A DNA stretch of 64,000 nt, from contig CAWENX010000001.1 in the NCBI GenBank assembly GCA_963810555.1, positions 62,001 to 126,000 of the forward strand, read 5' to 3'. This DNA is from G963677325 sp963810555. Lineage in GTDB: Bacteria > Bacteroidota > Bacteroidia > Bacteroidales > Prolixibacteraceae. Position numbers and translations under genes: made by a program. Positions 1 through 10,045 of this stretch are shown here, in pieces (within the stretch, counting starts at the first letter, position 1; every line of letters starts with the position of its first letter). The notes below the pieces were generated by a model that ran no database searches, was not told the DNA's origin, and worked only from the letters and a program-made list of their open reading frames with translations.

Positions 1-534
1 ATTAACCGCCAGCCCTTAAGCGACCTTTTGCCGTTCATCGATGCCTTTAATGTGGATATAAAAGCCTTTTCCGAAGGTTTTTATAAAGGGATCACTCAAT
101 CGCATCTGGCGCCGGTCAAGAAAACCATAAAAGCTATTGCTGAATCAGATAGCCACATGGAACTGACCAATCTTGTCATTCCCGGACTAAATGACGATTA
201 TTCAGAATTTGAGGAGATGGTCAGATGGATAGCTGAAGAAACGGGTGACAGAACCGTCATGCATATTTCAAGATATTTTCCCTCTTACCACCTTCAGATC
301 GAGGCTACACCTGTCAATACCATGCTCGATTTGTATGAAATTGCCAGGAAGCACCTAAAATATGTTTATCTCGGAAATATTGTGGACAAAACCCGTGAGA
401 CCACTTATTGCGATCAGTGCAATTCAGTGCTGATCACAAGGGAGAGCTATAAAACAAACATTACCGGACTGGACAATCAGGGCAACTGCATCGTTTGTGG
501 GAATCATGTAATCGACCATTTAATGAAAGAATGA
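1..534 (+). CDS. AmmeMemoRadiSam-system radical SAM enzyme, C-terminal part (5' end outside window)
   Basis: The reading frame is open from base 1, so the start lies upstream. The visible 177 residues resemble the C-terminal half of the radical SAM protein of the AmmeMemoRadiSam system, a relative of pyruvate-formate-lyase activating enzymes. Recognisable family features are the FNVDIKAF segment, the TNLVIPGLND strand and the HISRYFPSYH segment, followed by a C-terminal set of paired cysteines (CDQC and CIVCGNH) that looks like a metal-binding knuckle. The CxxxCxxC cluster motif would be in the missing N-terminal part. The exact substrate of this family is not established. Family assignment is by similarity to remembered sequences; partner genes (Memo, AMMECR1) would have to be outside the window. 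Confidence 0.8.
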   Translation: MNRQPLSDLLPFIDAFNVDIKAFSEGFYKGITQSHLAPVKKTIKAIAESDSHMELTNLVIPGLNDDYSEFEEMVRWIAEETGDRTVMHISRYFPSYHLQIEATPVNTMLDLYEIARKHLKYVYLGNIVDKTRETTYCDQCNSVLITRESYKTNITGLDNQGNCIVCGNHVIDHLMKE

Positions 535-606
535 AGTAATTTATAATTCAAATACTCCCCCTTAATCCTTAATTCTTTCATTCTTAAATTATTAACAGGC
601 TATCGC

Positions 607-942
607 CTATTTCATCTCCGGGCTGAGCTTTACGAATATCTGGTGTATGAGGTTCCATTCCCGCATATTATCCGCAAGGAGTTTGACACCGCTGTCATTG
701 ATCATATAATATTTCCTCGGCCTCTGACCCTCATCCACCTTCCAGTTCGAGCTTATCATCCCCTGGGCTTCAAGTTTTTTCAAAACAGGGTATATTGACG
801 CCTCCTGCCATTTGATCTCGTTACCCGTCAACTCTTTGATCTTCTGGACAATCTCATACCCGTAACTCTCACCTTGTCTGAGTATCGACAGCACCATCTG
901 TTGCGCCGACGCCCCCACCAATTCTTTCGATATAACTTTCAT
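607..942 (-). CDS. PadR-family transcriptional regulator
   Basis: A 111-residue protein with the PadR winged-helix layout: an N-terminal helix, the SYGYEIVQKI segment, the EASIYPVLKKLE recognition-helix region and the RPRKYYMINDSG wing. PadR proteins are usually dimeric repressors that respond to small molecules or control transporters. The gene stands alone on the minus strand, converging with the upstream radical SAM gene and divergent from the sulfatase, 430 bases away, so its target cannot be named from context. Family confidence is high, function is unknown. Confidence 0.88.
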   Translation of the reverse strand: MKVISKELVGASAQQMVLSILRQGESYGYEIVQKIKELTGNEIKWQEASIYPVLKKLEAQGMISSNWKVDEGQRPRKYYMINDSGVKLLADNMREWNLIHQIFVKLSPEMK

Positions 943-1371
943 TCGGCAGATGATTTTTCTACGAATATAACGTTTATCTTCGATATATAAAAGAAATCCG
1001 TGAATTATATTCCATAGAAAGTTGAGTTTTTGCCCGGCGAAAGGTCCAAATTTTTGAATTAAAGATATAATTCAACTGTTTATTGCATTGCAACATCAGA
1101 TAACAGGCATTTGAGTCAAGTCAATAAATCGAGAAATTTCGGGATTCAATGGTCGACTTTTGGGGAAGCCTACATCGCTAATTTATCAGGATATAATTTT
1201 GATTATAAGATTATCATTATTTTTAATGCGAACTAAGTCTATTCGTGGTTAAAACAAACCATCGGACTTGCCGTGGAAACGTAAGCCGGAAACCTTGAAC
1301 AGTCCAGGGACACAAAACTAGAAGTATGAAGCTCATTATTAGATTTTTCATCAGCATAAAATCAGGAAAAA
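943..1371. other. Intergenic region between PadR gene and sulfatase; no gene seen
   Basis: About 430 bases with no convincing coding frame. It must hold the promoters of the divergent PadR and sulfatase genes; I found no full TTTG/TAnnTTTG pair. The 1250-1330 stretch is more GC-rich than its surroundings and might be a decayed remnant, but I cannot assign it. Confidence 0.4.
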
Positions 1372-2811
1372 ATGAAAAGAAAATTCAATTACCTTACTGA
1401 AATTACAAGTATCATTCCTCTAATGCTGGTATCTTGTTATAATCAGCCTGAAACAAAATCTCAAAACCCCAATCTTGTAATACTCCTTGCCGACCAATGG
1501 CGGGCACAGTCTTTTGGGTATACCGGAGACAGGAATGTCAAGACACCGAACATTGACGCATTAGCAAACTCAGGCATAAATTTTAGTCATGCTGTTTCCA
1601 GTATACCTGTATGTACTCCTTTTCGTGCCTCCCTTTTCACCGGACAGCGTCCTCTGACCAATGGGGTATTTATGAATGATGTAAGTTTGGATACAAATGC
1701 AGTTACTTTCGCTGAGGTCATGGCTCAAAACGGCTATCAGACAGGATATATCGGTAAATGGCATCTGGATGGCCAGCACAGATTGAGTCTTACCCCTCCC
1801 GGTGAACGCCGTCAGGGATTTCAGTATTGGAAAGGGGTGAACTGTACACACAACTATAATCACTCCGTGTATTATTCGAACGACGATACTGCCAGACACT
1901 ATTGGCGCGGGTACGATGCTATTGAAGAATCAAAAGATGCCATGCAATACATAGAGTCCCACGCATCTGACAAGAAACCTTTCTTTTTGGTTCTGAGTTG
2001 GGGAACGCCTCACTCACCTTACCATACTGCACCTGAACGGTACCGTGCTATGTATGATCCGGCTAAACTTGAACTGCGTCCGAACGTGCCTGATAGTATG
2101 CAGGAGAAAGTTCGTTACGATCTGCCCGGATATTATGCACATATATCTGCCATTGATGACATGGTCGGACAAATAATGGAAACCCTGAAGAAAAAAAATA
2201 TACTCGATAACACCATTGTTTTATTTACTTCTGACCACGGCGATCTGATAGGATCACATGGTTATTATAACAAGCAGCAACCCTATGATGAATCGATCCG
2301 GGTTCCTCTCTTGCTTCACTATAAAAATAAAAAAGAAGGTATCAGAAATGGTATTTATAATGCCCTGATTAGTACGGAAGACATCATGCCCACTCTGCTT
2401 GGCCTTTGCAAAGTGAAAATGCCTGAGAATCTGGAAGGGAAGGATTTTAGCAATTATCTTCATGGCGGTAAAAGCCCTAAAGACACCTTGGCAGTTATCA
2501 CTTGCGTCCAGCCATTTGGTCAATGGCCTAGTCCTGTAGGAAGGGAATATCGCGGTATTCGAACGCCTCGTTATACTTATGTTCGGGATCTGAAGGGACC
2601 ATGGCTGTTTTTTGATAATCTCGTTGATCCCTATCAGATGAATAACCTCATCGGTAATCCGGTATCTGCAAAATTACAATCACTCCTTGACTCGGCATTG
2701 ATGCAAACACTAAAATCAGAAAATGATCAATTTTTACCAGGTTTGGAATATGTCCGCCGTTATAATTATCCTCCATTAAATTCCACGGGTACAGTACCTT
2801 ATTATCCATGA
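1372..2811 (+). CDS. Sulfatase, type I (formylglycine-dependent), lipoprotein
   Basis: A 479-residue arylsulfatase-like enzyme expected to remove sulfate esters from glycans. The N-terminus has a hydrophobic stretch ending in a lipobox with Cys22. The catalytic motif CTPFRASLFTG puts the formylglycine-forming cysteine at residue 81 (Cys-x-Pro-x-Arg, cysteine type, which in anaerobes needs an anSME maturase not seen here). Other family features are the metal ligand Asp41 in LLADQWR, the GKWHLDG motif and FTSDHGDLIGSHG. The C-terminus ends with the short tail usual for this family. It is followed by a GH106-like glycosidase and a Tat-exported oxidoreductase on the same strand, suggesting one glycan-degradation locus. 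The polysaccharide substrate is not predictable. Confidence 0.92.
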   Translation: MKRKFNYLTEITSIIPLMLVSCYNQPETKSQNPNLVILLADQWRAQSFGYTGDRNVKTPNIDALANSGINFSHAVSSIPVCTPFRASLFTGQRPLTNGVFMNDVSLDTNAVTFAEVMAQNGYQTGYIGKWHLDGQHRLSLTPPGERRQGFQYWKGVNCTHNYNHSVYYSNDDTARHYWRGYDAIEESKDAMQYIESHASDKKPFFLVLSWGTPHSPYHTAPERYRAMYDPAKLELRPNVPDSMQEKVRYDLPGYYAHISAIDDMVGQIMETLKKKNILDNTIVLFTSDHGDLIGSHGYYNKQQPYDESIRVPLLLHYKNKKEGIRNGIYNALISTEDIMPTLLGLCKVKMPENLEGKDFSNYLHGGKSPKDTLAVITCVQPFGQWPSPVGREYRGIRTPRYTYVRDLKGPWLFFDNLVDPYQMNNLIGNPVSAKLQSLLDSALMQTLKSENDQFLPGLEYVRRYNYPPLNSTGTVPYYP

Positions 2812-2893
2812 TAGGGCAGTTCAAATACTGTTTTGTAAAGTTTTTTTCAGGATTTTCAAATTAGAAATCATTAATAATTACCCATCTGTCGTT

Positions 2894-5701
2894 ATGAATA
2901 AATTCTACTTAGCCTTAATGCTGTTCTTGCTGTTAATTTCCTTTTCGGATTGTAAAGTGAGAAATACAGAAGATCAGCTTTACTCTGGATTTAAAAGTCC
3001 ACCCGCAGAAGCCCGCCCTTTTGTACGCTGGTGGTGGAACGGCAATCGGATAGATTCGGCGGGTATCAAGCGCGATTTGGATATTCTTCATGCTGCAGGT
3101 ATAGGAGGGGTTGAGATAAATCCCATCGCTATGCCGGAAGAAGTAAGAGATACCCTAATGAAACCTGTTGTCTGGTTGAGCAGGGAATGGAACAATCTCG
3201 TTGCTTACGCTTCCCGCGAAGCAAAAGAGAAAGGTATGATAACAGATTTGATCGTCGGTTCGGGATGGCCTTTTGGCGGGGAATTTCTGAAAAAGAATGA
3301 AACGATCCAACGGGTAATCACCAATAAAATACCTTTTAAAGGAGGAGCAAAGATTCATGAGAGTGAGGAAGGTTTGGTGCAGAAGGCAATTGCAGCAATA
3401 AACCGGCCATCACAGGAAAAGGTCCTTTCCAACGAATTGTTTTTTTTAAGACTGATTCCTGAAGGATCATCAGATACAGCACAGATCATTGATCTGTTGC
3501 CTTATTTCAATAAAGAGGAGGGGGTAAATTTTGCTGTCCCCGGCGGCAGATACGAACTGGTGTACGGTATACTACAGAAAGGGCACAGACAGGTGATGCA
3601 TGGGGCTTTGGGAGCCTCAGGACCAGTAATGAATCATTATGATCCTAAGAATTACACGGGAGTATCTGGACCGGTTACAGAAAATCAGCGAAGATACAGG
3701 TATACCGCTGAGTCAGTTGATCAGGGCTTTATTTTGCGACAGTATAGAACTCGCCGGATCAAACTGGACAGACGGATTCGGGGAATTCTTTTACCAGACC
3801 TATCATTATCGCCTCGAACCTTGGTTTCCCTTCATTTTTTATGATTCGGATAAGGGATACGAAGCAACATCCGATGAAAAGGTCAAACGTGTCAGTTATG
3901 ATTACAATAAGCTGCTTGTAAGGATTTTCTAGACAACTTTACCAGGGTATTTCAGAAATTCTGCACTGAAAATGGTGTGAAATGCCGATATCAGGCTTAT
4001 GGGACACCTTTTTTGATGGGGATGATGGAAGGTAACATGATCCCTGATATACCCGAGAGCAATAACTGGATCTATTCTGTCAATATGGACAGCAATGCAT
4101 GGACCTGGAACCAGCAGCATGGTTATATGATCTGGAATCTGTTTGCCTGCATCGGGAGGACATTTGAAGGGAAGGAAAATAATCAGTTGTGAAGCTATGA
4201 CAAATACAAAAGGAGTCTTCAAAACTTCTCTTGACGAAATTAAACAGCACGATGATATGAATTTTATTACAGGAATAAACCATTCTGTTTTACACGGATA
4301 TAATTATTCTCCCGTCGAGGCAGGATTTCCCGGGATGGGTAAGGTATGGTTCCTACTTCAGCGTAAAGAATACCTGGTGGCCCTACTTTTCCAAATGGGT
4401 GGATTATAATCGCAAGGCTTTCTTATGTTTTTCAACATACAAAGCCGATAAAAAATATAGCTATTCTATCACCGGAAGGAGATGTTTGGTCTGATAATGG
4501 ACTGGTAAGAACACCCTTCCATATTACTCCATGGTATTGCTTTCGTTTGTGGGAATCCCTGAGTCAGGCAGGAAATTCATGTGATTATATAAGTGAGGAT
4601 ATAATAAAACAGGGAAAAAAACATAACGGAGTCCTGGAATACGGACCTATGTCCTTTCAGGCCATTATATTAACAGGTATTAGATCGCTCGATCCTCTTA
4701 CAGCTCAGGCTTTGCTGGAATTTGTAAGAAATGGAGGAAAACTTGTTGTAACCGACAGTATTCCTGATCGTTCTCTTTCTCTCCTTGAAGCCGGGAAAAA
4801 TGACTCAATCGTACAGCATGTTTTTGCTGAACTTGGACAGAAATATCAGGACAGATTTTTTAAACTGAATAGTCCGGATTCTGAAAAGGAATTATTACCC
4901 TGGACAATGGATATGCTGAAAAAAATCAGGATAAAAAATGATGTGGTTATCGAAAAGCCCAATAAAAATGTCTTTCAAATCAGAAAAGTTTATAATAACA
5001 GGGATATCTGGTTCTTTACCAATTCGAACAGGGTAAATACTGTTGTTCTGAAAATGCTCTTCCCTACGGGCACAAAGACCCCATGGATATGGAATCCTGA
5101 AGATGGATCGCGAAAAGTATATCCTTTCAATAAGAATAAAAATGACCTGACCATAAAATTGTATCCCCTCCAATCAATATTGCTTATTTTTGAACCTGAT
5201 ATGGTGGATGGGGAATCGTTTAAAACCGCCGAATTAAAACAAGGCAGTAAGGTAGTGAGCATAGACGGTCCCTGGCAGGTAAAATTTGAACATTTGAACG
5301 GGAGCAGTTTTGAATGCACGTTTGAAAAATTGCATGACTTTGGCACTTCGACAGAGGAAAGGTTGAGAACTTTTGCCGGCGTGGTAACTTACTCCACAAC
5401 CTTTTACTCTAATGGTAAAGGTACAAGGATTGAACTGGGCAATGTAAACAAAGGAGTGACCGAATTATATCTGAATGGGAAAAATGTTGGAGTGAATTGG
5501 TATGGCAGAGCTTCATTTCCCTTGAAGAATGTATTGATAAATGGAGAGAACAAACTGGAGATCAAATGCACAACTGTTTTGAGCAATTATGCCTCAAGTC
5601 TTAAAAATAATCCCACCTGTGAAAAATGGACCAAAGGATTTATAAATATTCCGATGGGTTTGGAAGGATCAGTTGAAATTTTTAAAGAAAGTGAAAAGTA
5701 A
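2894..5701 (+). CDS. GH106-like alpha-L-rhamnosidase-type glycoside hydrolase, frame broken about five times
   Basis: Joining the frames gives about 935 residues. The N-terminus has a signal peptide and Cys near residue 21, then FVRWWWNGNRIDSAGIKRDL, typical of GH106-type rhamnosidases; the middle carries SNNWIYSVNMDSNAW-like and GGHLKGRKIISCEAM segments, and the C-terminal 150 residues form a GH2-like sugar-binding beta-sandwich (YLNGKNVGVNWYGR). Conserved protein continues across every break when one base is changed: extra G near 3659, missing base near 3921, extra C near 4150, extra G near 4334, extra A near 4448. Because similar single-base breaks affect housekeeping genes in this window, sequencing error is at least as likely as true decay. 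Neighbouring sulfatase supports action on a sulfated, rhamnose-containing glycan (inference). Confidence 0.75.
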
Positions 5702-5712
5702 CAAGAACAGTT

Positions 5713-5738
5713 GAATCGAAGATCAGCGAAGCTAATTA
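5713..5738. repeat. 26-bp exact interspersed repeat, copy 1
   Basis: The 26 bases beginning GAATCGAAGATCAGCGAAGC are found again, identical and in the same orientation, at 62373-62398. Both copies are intergenic, just downstream of a gene end. Chance identity of 26 bases in 64 kb is very unlikely, so this is a dispersed repeat of unknown nature. Confidence 0.7.
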
Positions 5739-5852
5739 TTGATTTTTATTGATATATCATCTAAAAAGTTTTGATTCTGTCTGAAGAATTAAATTTATAA
5801 TTGTTATCCTTGCATTTGTGCGCAAAGAATTAATCTATCTATTAAATAAGAC

Positions 5853-7205
5853 ATGAAAAAATCAAGAAGGTCATTCTTTAAATCTACTGCTGTAGGTTCA
5901 GCAGGATTGGTTATTGGCGGAATCGGAATGTCAGCCAAAAGTTATGGAAAAATTATTGGGGCAAATGATAGGGTGAAAGTTGCCATTCTGGGTTTCTCAA
6001 ATCGCTTTAAATCATCCCTGGGACCATCATTTATGAGATCAGCAGATCCATTGAATTTTGAATTTGCAAGCGTTTGCGATCTCTGGAGTGTACGGAGAGA
6101 AGAAGGAAAAGCCTGGGTAAAAAAGACCGCAGGAAAAGACATAAAGACAGCACGAAATACGGATGAACTTTGGGCTCAGAAGCCGGATGCAGTAATGATC
6201 AGTACTGCCGATTTTCAGCATGCTCTTCTTTTAGCTGAAGCTGTTAATGCCGGTTGCCATGTATATTGCGAGAAACCGTTTGCCGAAACAATGGACGATG
6301 CCAATACCGGACTGGATGCAGCTAAAAAATCGGGGAAGGTCATTCAGATAGGTTCCCAAAGGCGAAGCGGGTCAAATTATAAGGCGGCCTATGATTATAT
6401 CCAATCGGGTAAGTTTGGTAAAATAATTGCAGTAGAAATGACCTGGAATGTGAATCAGCCCGGACGTTGGCGTTTACCTAAACTCACTTCAACAATTAAG
6501 GAAGCTGACACTGACTGGAAAAGATTCCTTATGAATCGTCCCTATGAACCATGGGATCCCAGAAAATACCTGGAATTCAGATTATTCTGGCCATACTCCT
6601 CAGGGATACCCGGACAATGGATGGCTCACCAGATCGATACAGTACATTGGTTCAGCCGTTTGCCTTACCCGCGTTCGGTAGCAGCCAATGGAGCAGTCTA
6701 TTTGTGGAAAGACGGAAGGTCAAATTTCGATACAATGACAGCAGTTTTTGATTACGGCGATCTGGAAAATAAGGAGGAAGGTTTCCAGGTTATTTATTCT
6801 TCCAGGCAGACCAATTCTGCCGGAGGAGTAAAAGAATGGTATTTCTCCAATGGGGGAAAGCTGGACCTGGATAAAAATATAATTACTTCTGAAGGAGGTT
6901 TACAGGCTAAGTTTGCTTCTGAAATGGGAATGAAACCATTTTTACTTGAATCCTATGAATTGCCCGGGATTAAAGTCGAAGCGGGAGCGGACACCGGGGG
7001 AGACCCTTTGACAATTGCTCATGTCCGTAACTGGATGGAATGTATTCGGGACAACAATGTGAAGACCAATGCTCCGGTGGAGGCTGGTTATAGTCATTCC
7101 ATCGCAAATATAATGGTCACAGCATCTTTGAGAACCGGTCAGCGTGCAGTTTTCGATAAAACTACCCGCCAGGTCATGGCGGGCGGGAAAATATTTAAGT
7201 ACTGA
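5853..7205 (+). CDS. Gfo/Idh/MocA-family oxidoreductase with Tat signal
   Basis: A 450-residue NAD(P)-dependent sugar oxidoreductase-like protein. The N-terminus MKKSRRSFFKSTAVGSAG is a twin-arginine signal, so export as a folded protein with bound cofactor is expected. The Rossmann fold begins near residue 40 (VKVAILGFSNRF) and the family EKP motif is present in YCEKPFAETM. The C-terminal domain has the HQIDTVHWF segment usual in this family. Exported members of this family act on sugars or glycosides in Bacteroidota glycan loci. It follows the sulfatase and GH106-like gene with the same orientation but a 150-base gap, so cotranscription is uncertain. Substrate unknown. Confidence 0.9.
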   Translation: MKKSRRSFFKSTAVGSAGLVIGGIGMSAKSYGKIIGANDRVKVAILGFSNRFKSSLGPSFMRSADPLNFEFASVCDLWSVRREEGKAWVKKTAGKDIKTARNTDELWAQKPDAVMISTADFQHALLLAEAVNAGCHVYCEKPFAETMDDANTGLDAAKKSGKVIQIGSQRRSGSNYKAAYDYIQSGKFGKIIAVEMTWNVNQPGRWRLPKLTSTIKEADTDWKRFLMNRPYEPWDPRKYLEFRLFWPYSSGIPGQWMAHQIDTVHWFSRLPYPRSVAANGAVYLWKDGRSNFDTMTAVFDYGDLENKEEGFQVIYSSRQTNSAGGVKEWYFSNGGKLDLDKNIITSEGGLQAKFASEMGMKPFLLESYELPGIKVEAGADTGGDPLTIAHVRNWMECIRDNNVKTNAPVEAGYSHSIANIMVTASLRTGQRAVFDKTTRQVMAGGKIFKY

Positions 7206-7259
7206 GAATAAGAATACTTTATTTCTCTTTTGATCTTCAGCAGGGAAAGAAATATCACG

Positions 7260-7877
7260 TTATCTTGTTAAAATGGTTAATATGTAATTTCCGTCAGCTT
7301 TTTCTGCCTGTATTTTTATCTGCCAGTCACCTGTCCACTCTTTGGGGTCTTTCTTTAAATCAATCCCTTGAGTAAATGATACATCAGAAGTCGGATCAAT
7401 TTCAATCGATTTGAATTTACTGCCGTTCGGCTTGATCAGGGTTATACTGATAACGCCGGACTTTACCCGCCCGTACAGATTAAGGTTTAGAGAACTGTAA
7501 TCCGGTGAAACCGAGAACTTTTTAGTCGTTTCTGCTGATTCTCCCTTAAATGATTTCATTAATTTTAATTCGGATAAATCGTTGTTCCCTCCAAATGATC
7601 TCCCCATTAATAATTTTTGCATTTCAAATTGATCAGGAACTGGCGGCACCGGCGGAATATTAAGCTGATCCATCTGACCCTTATCAATTATGATTATCTT
7701 TCTTCTTTGCTGAGTTGAATCCTTCTGTGCTTTATCCTTTGTATTCTCAGCTACTATTACCGAATTCCCCAGCTCATCTATACATATTGGTGCAATGGGT
7801 CCTGATTGAGCATAGGTATCTATTTCTATAAACATAAAGAAAGTAATGAATAGGTACAAAAATGACTTGTTTTTCAT
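7260..7877 (-). CDS. Secreted protein of unknown function, divergent from a two-component system
   Basis: About 205 residues from ATG at 7877; the frame extends further upstream but the signal peptide MKNKSFLYLFITFFMFIEID fixes this start. Cleavage after an Ala-Gln-Ser-like site (TYAQS) is likely. The middle is Lys/Gln-rich (KIIIIDKGQMDQL), and the last 100 residues alternate polar and hydrophobic residues like a small beta-sandwich (LNLNLYGRVKSGVISITLI). I do not recognise a named family. It is divergent from a histidine kinase gene and shares with it a 150-base region that contains a -7 element on each strand and three TTAATG repeats at 11-bp spacing, so it is a good candidate target of that system (inference). 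Confidence 0.75.
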   Translation of the reverse strand: MKNKSFLYLFITFFMFIEIDTYAQSGPIAPICIDELGNSVIVAENTKDKAQKDSTQQRRKIIIIDKGQMDQLNIPPVPPVPDQFEMQKLLMGRSFGGNNDLSELKLMKSFKGESAETTKKFSVSPDYSSLNLNLYGRVKSGVISITLIKPNGSKFKSIEIDPTSDVSFTQGIDLKKDPKEWTGDWQIKIQAEKADGNYILTILTR

Positions 7878-7919
7878 GGCTGTAAATTTTAAGTTGAACA
7901 ACAAATTATTATTCTGAAG

Positions 7920-7927
7920 CAAAGTTA
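7920..7927 (-). promoter_or_regulatory. -7 promoter element (TAACTTTG) for the secreted protein gene
   Basis: Reads TAACTTTG on the minus strand, matching the Bacteroidota TAnnTTTG element, 43 bases before the start codon. I see no clear -33 TTTG at the expected 19-21 nt, which would suit an activator-dependent promoter. Confidence 0.5.
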
Positions 7928-7950
7928 AGATGAAATTACTCCTGCTTTCG

Positions 7951-7979
7951 GTTAATGAAGAGTTAATGCAAGGTTAATG
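7951..7979. promoter_or_regulatory. Three GTTAATG direct repeats at exact 11-bp spacing, candidate OmpR/PhoB-type operator
   Basis: GTTAATG occurs at 7951, 7962 and 7973. OmpR/PhoB-family regulators bind tandem direct repeats one helical turn apart. The array lies immediately upstream of the minus-strand -7 element of the secreted protein gene (20-50 bases away) and upstream of the kinase promoter, and an OmpR-type regulator is encoded next door. Confidence 0.55.
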
Positions 7980-8004
7980 TAATCCGTTCTCCGTTAAGAT
8001 TATA

Positions 8005-8012
8005 TACCTTTG
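8005..8012 (+). promoter_or_regulatory. -7 promoter element (TACCTTTG) for the kinase-regulator operon
   Basis: A perfect TAnnTTTG match 15 bases before the kinase ATG at 8028; no good -33 TTTG partner at 19-21 nt, but the 11-bp repeat array ends about 25 bases upstream, which is the place for an activator. Confidence 0.5.
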
Positions 8013-8027
8013 TTCATAAAAAAGCGG

Positions 8028-9372
8028 ATGCACAAAAACCGGGCTACAGTCATTTCCTTCCTTTCCTTAATGGTTCTGGCTATTATCCAGGGCTATATTA
8101 TTTTCGGCTATTACAGGTGAAAAGCAGGATTTTTGATATGACCTACTCCAAAGCGATCCTGAGTACGATAGAAAACAATGTGCTCTAATTTTCAGGTGGA
8201 TACTCTTGATATTTTATTAAACAGGGCAGCAGCTTCTCTGTTACTGCAAAGTCCCGATACGTTAAACCAGTCTTTTCAGATTAAGGTATCATCAGAATTC
8301 GACAGCCTGCTGAATAAATACGACAATAATTCGCCGAAAGTAAAAAAGTATCTGATTGACAATAAACTGGATACTCTGTTCAAGTCACGATATGCCATAA
8401 ACGCATTATCCTTGCTGATCGGCAATAATAATATTCCAGTTTACGAAAATCCGAAGAGTTATAAGGCACAGCAGAAATCAAAAGGCATTTACATTAAGTC
8501 CTATTACAAGGAAGGCGATTATTATGCGGTTCAGTACGACTATTTTGTTGATCTGACCCATAAACCGAAGCTTATTTTATCTGAAATGAAAGGATTGCTC
8601 TTATTGATAATCCTGACTCTCACAGCGGTAATACTGACTTTTGTTTATACCCTCACCACTCTTCACAGGCAAAGGAAATTATCGGAACTTAAAGACGATT
8701 TCATCAACAACATCACCCATGAATTCAAAACGCCTTTATCCACAATCTCAGTGGCGGTGTCATCATTAAAACAGCAAAGAATCAAGAATGACGGACAAAA
8801 GTTTATGGAAACTTGTAATATACTGGAAAAGCAGAATAAATATCTGTCCAAGATGATAGACAATGTGATAGATGTCAGCTTATTGGACAGAAATTCAATT
8901 AATTATAACAAGAAAACCGTCTCGCTCAAACCATTTATAAGTGATATTACAGACTCATTCGTTCAGAACAATGAAGCCGCTGGAAAGAAAGTCAAAATTT
9001 CTGAAGAGTATTTAATTCCTGATAATTACGAATATGTATTGGATCCTGTCCAGTTTACAAGGGTTATAAATAACCTGCTTTCAAATGCCGTGAAATACTG
9101 TGAGCGTGAACCGGTCATTCATATCCGCATTTCTCTTGATAACCAGTTGAAAATTGAAATTGAAGATAACGGGATAGGGATCAGGGAAGAACATCTTGGA
9201 AAATGTATTCAATAAATTCTACCGTGCTGATAATCCGGTCAAGGTAAAAGGCCTGGGCCTGGGATTGTATATTGTAAAAAGAATAATAGAAAACCATCAG
9301 GGCACGATCCGTTTGCAGAGCACTTTGGGCAAAGGGACTATCGTGACCATTACCTTACCAAAACTCATATAA
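8028..9372 (+). CDS. Sensor histidine kinase, RprX-like, frame broken three times
   Basis: Joined, the protein has about 448 residues: TM1 near residues 7-28, an extracytoplasmic sensor region, TM2 (LLLLIILTLTAVILTFVYTL), then a dimerisation/phosphoacceptor helix with NNITHEFKTPLSTI, and ATPase motifs (NLLSNAVKY N-box, IEDNGIGI, GLGLGLYIVKRI). The start at ATG 8028 is supported by the TM1 signal anchor. Frame breaks lie near 8117 (one base missing or two extra), 8185 (extra T) and 9199 (extra G); conserved sequence continues across each. The stop is one base before the regulator start, a tight two-gene operon. The sensor ligand is unknown; an envelope signal is likely from the topology. Confidence 0.8.
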
Positions 9373-9373
9373 G

Positions 9374-10045
9374 ATGGCGATTTTATTGATAGAGGATGAT
9401 ATTGACCTGGGAAAACTTTTGACTCAGTATCTCGAAATGAACAATATTGAAGTCACTCACTCCACGGATGGGAATACGGCAATTGAATTATTCAACCGCT
9501 CAAAATTTGATCTTGCCGTTATCGATGTGATGCTGCCTGACACCAGCGGATTTGAAATTGCAAGGACTTTTAAAAGACAAATACCAGGCATGCCCTTTCT
9601 TTTTTTAACAGCCAAAAACAAAAAGGAAGATATTATCACTGGTCTAAAACTTGGTGCCGACGATTACATCACCAAGCCTTTTGAACCCGAAGAGCTGGTT
9701 TTACGCATCAATATTATTTTGAGAAGAAACCTGCAGGAGCAAAAAGCAAGTTTTGATATAGGGAAATCGGTGCTGAAGCCAGATGAGCTGAAGCTCTTTA
9801 CTCCTTCAAAGGAATACAAATTAACCCAAAAAGAATCGGAACTGCTTGCCTTTATTATTAAAAACAAAAACAGGCTCCTCAAGAGGGAATTAATGCTGAA
9901 AACCATCTGGGGAGAGAACGATTACTTTTTAGGCCGCAGCATGGATGTCTTTATCAGCCGTTTAAGGAAATTCTTTAAGGATGATCCCATTGTTCAGATT
10001 GAAACCTTTCGCGGAGTGGGCTATATATTCCGTGACCTTTCCTGA
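9374..10045 (+). CDS. OmpR-family response regulator, RprY-like
   Basis: 223 residues: receiver domain with acidic pocket Glu7-Asp8-Asp9, phosphoacceptor Asp51, Thr79 and Lys101, then a winged-helix DNA-binding domain (ESELLAFIIKNKNRLLKREL, then MDVFISRLRKFFKDDP and GVGYIF). Directly follows its kinase by one base. Best resemblance is to the RprY regulator of Bacteroides, but I rely on memory for that. The tandem 11-bp TTAATG repeats at 7951-7979 fit the DNA-binding mode of this family and suggest autoregulation plus control of the divergent secreted protein. Confidence 0.9.
   Translation: MAILLIEDDIDLGKLLTQYLEMNNIEVTHSTDGNTAIELFNRSKFDLAVIDVMLPDTSGFEIARTFKRQIPGMPFLFLTAKNKKEDIITGLKLGADDYITKPFEPEELVLRINIILRRNLQEQKASFDIGKSVLKPDELKLFTPSKEYKLTQKESELLAFIIKNKNRLLKRELMLKTIWGENDYFLGRSMDVFISRLRKFFKDDPIVQIETFRGVGYIFRDLS

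Noticed and set aside
1250..1330. Structured RNA or group II intron remnant in the GC-richer stretch
   Set aside because: I could not form a convincing conserved domain or find an intron-encoded protein; evidence is too weak to annotate.
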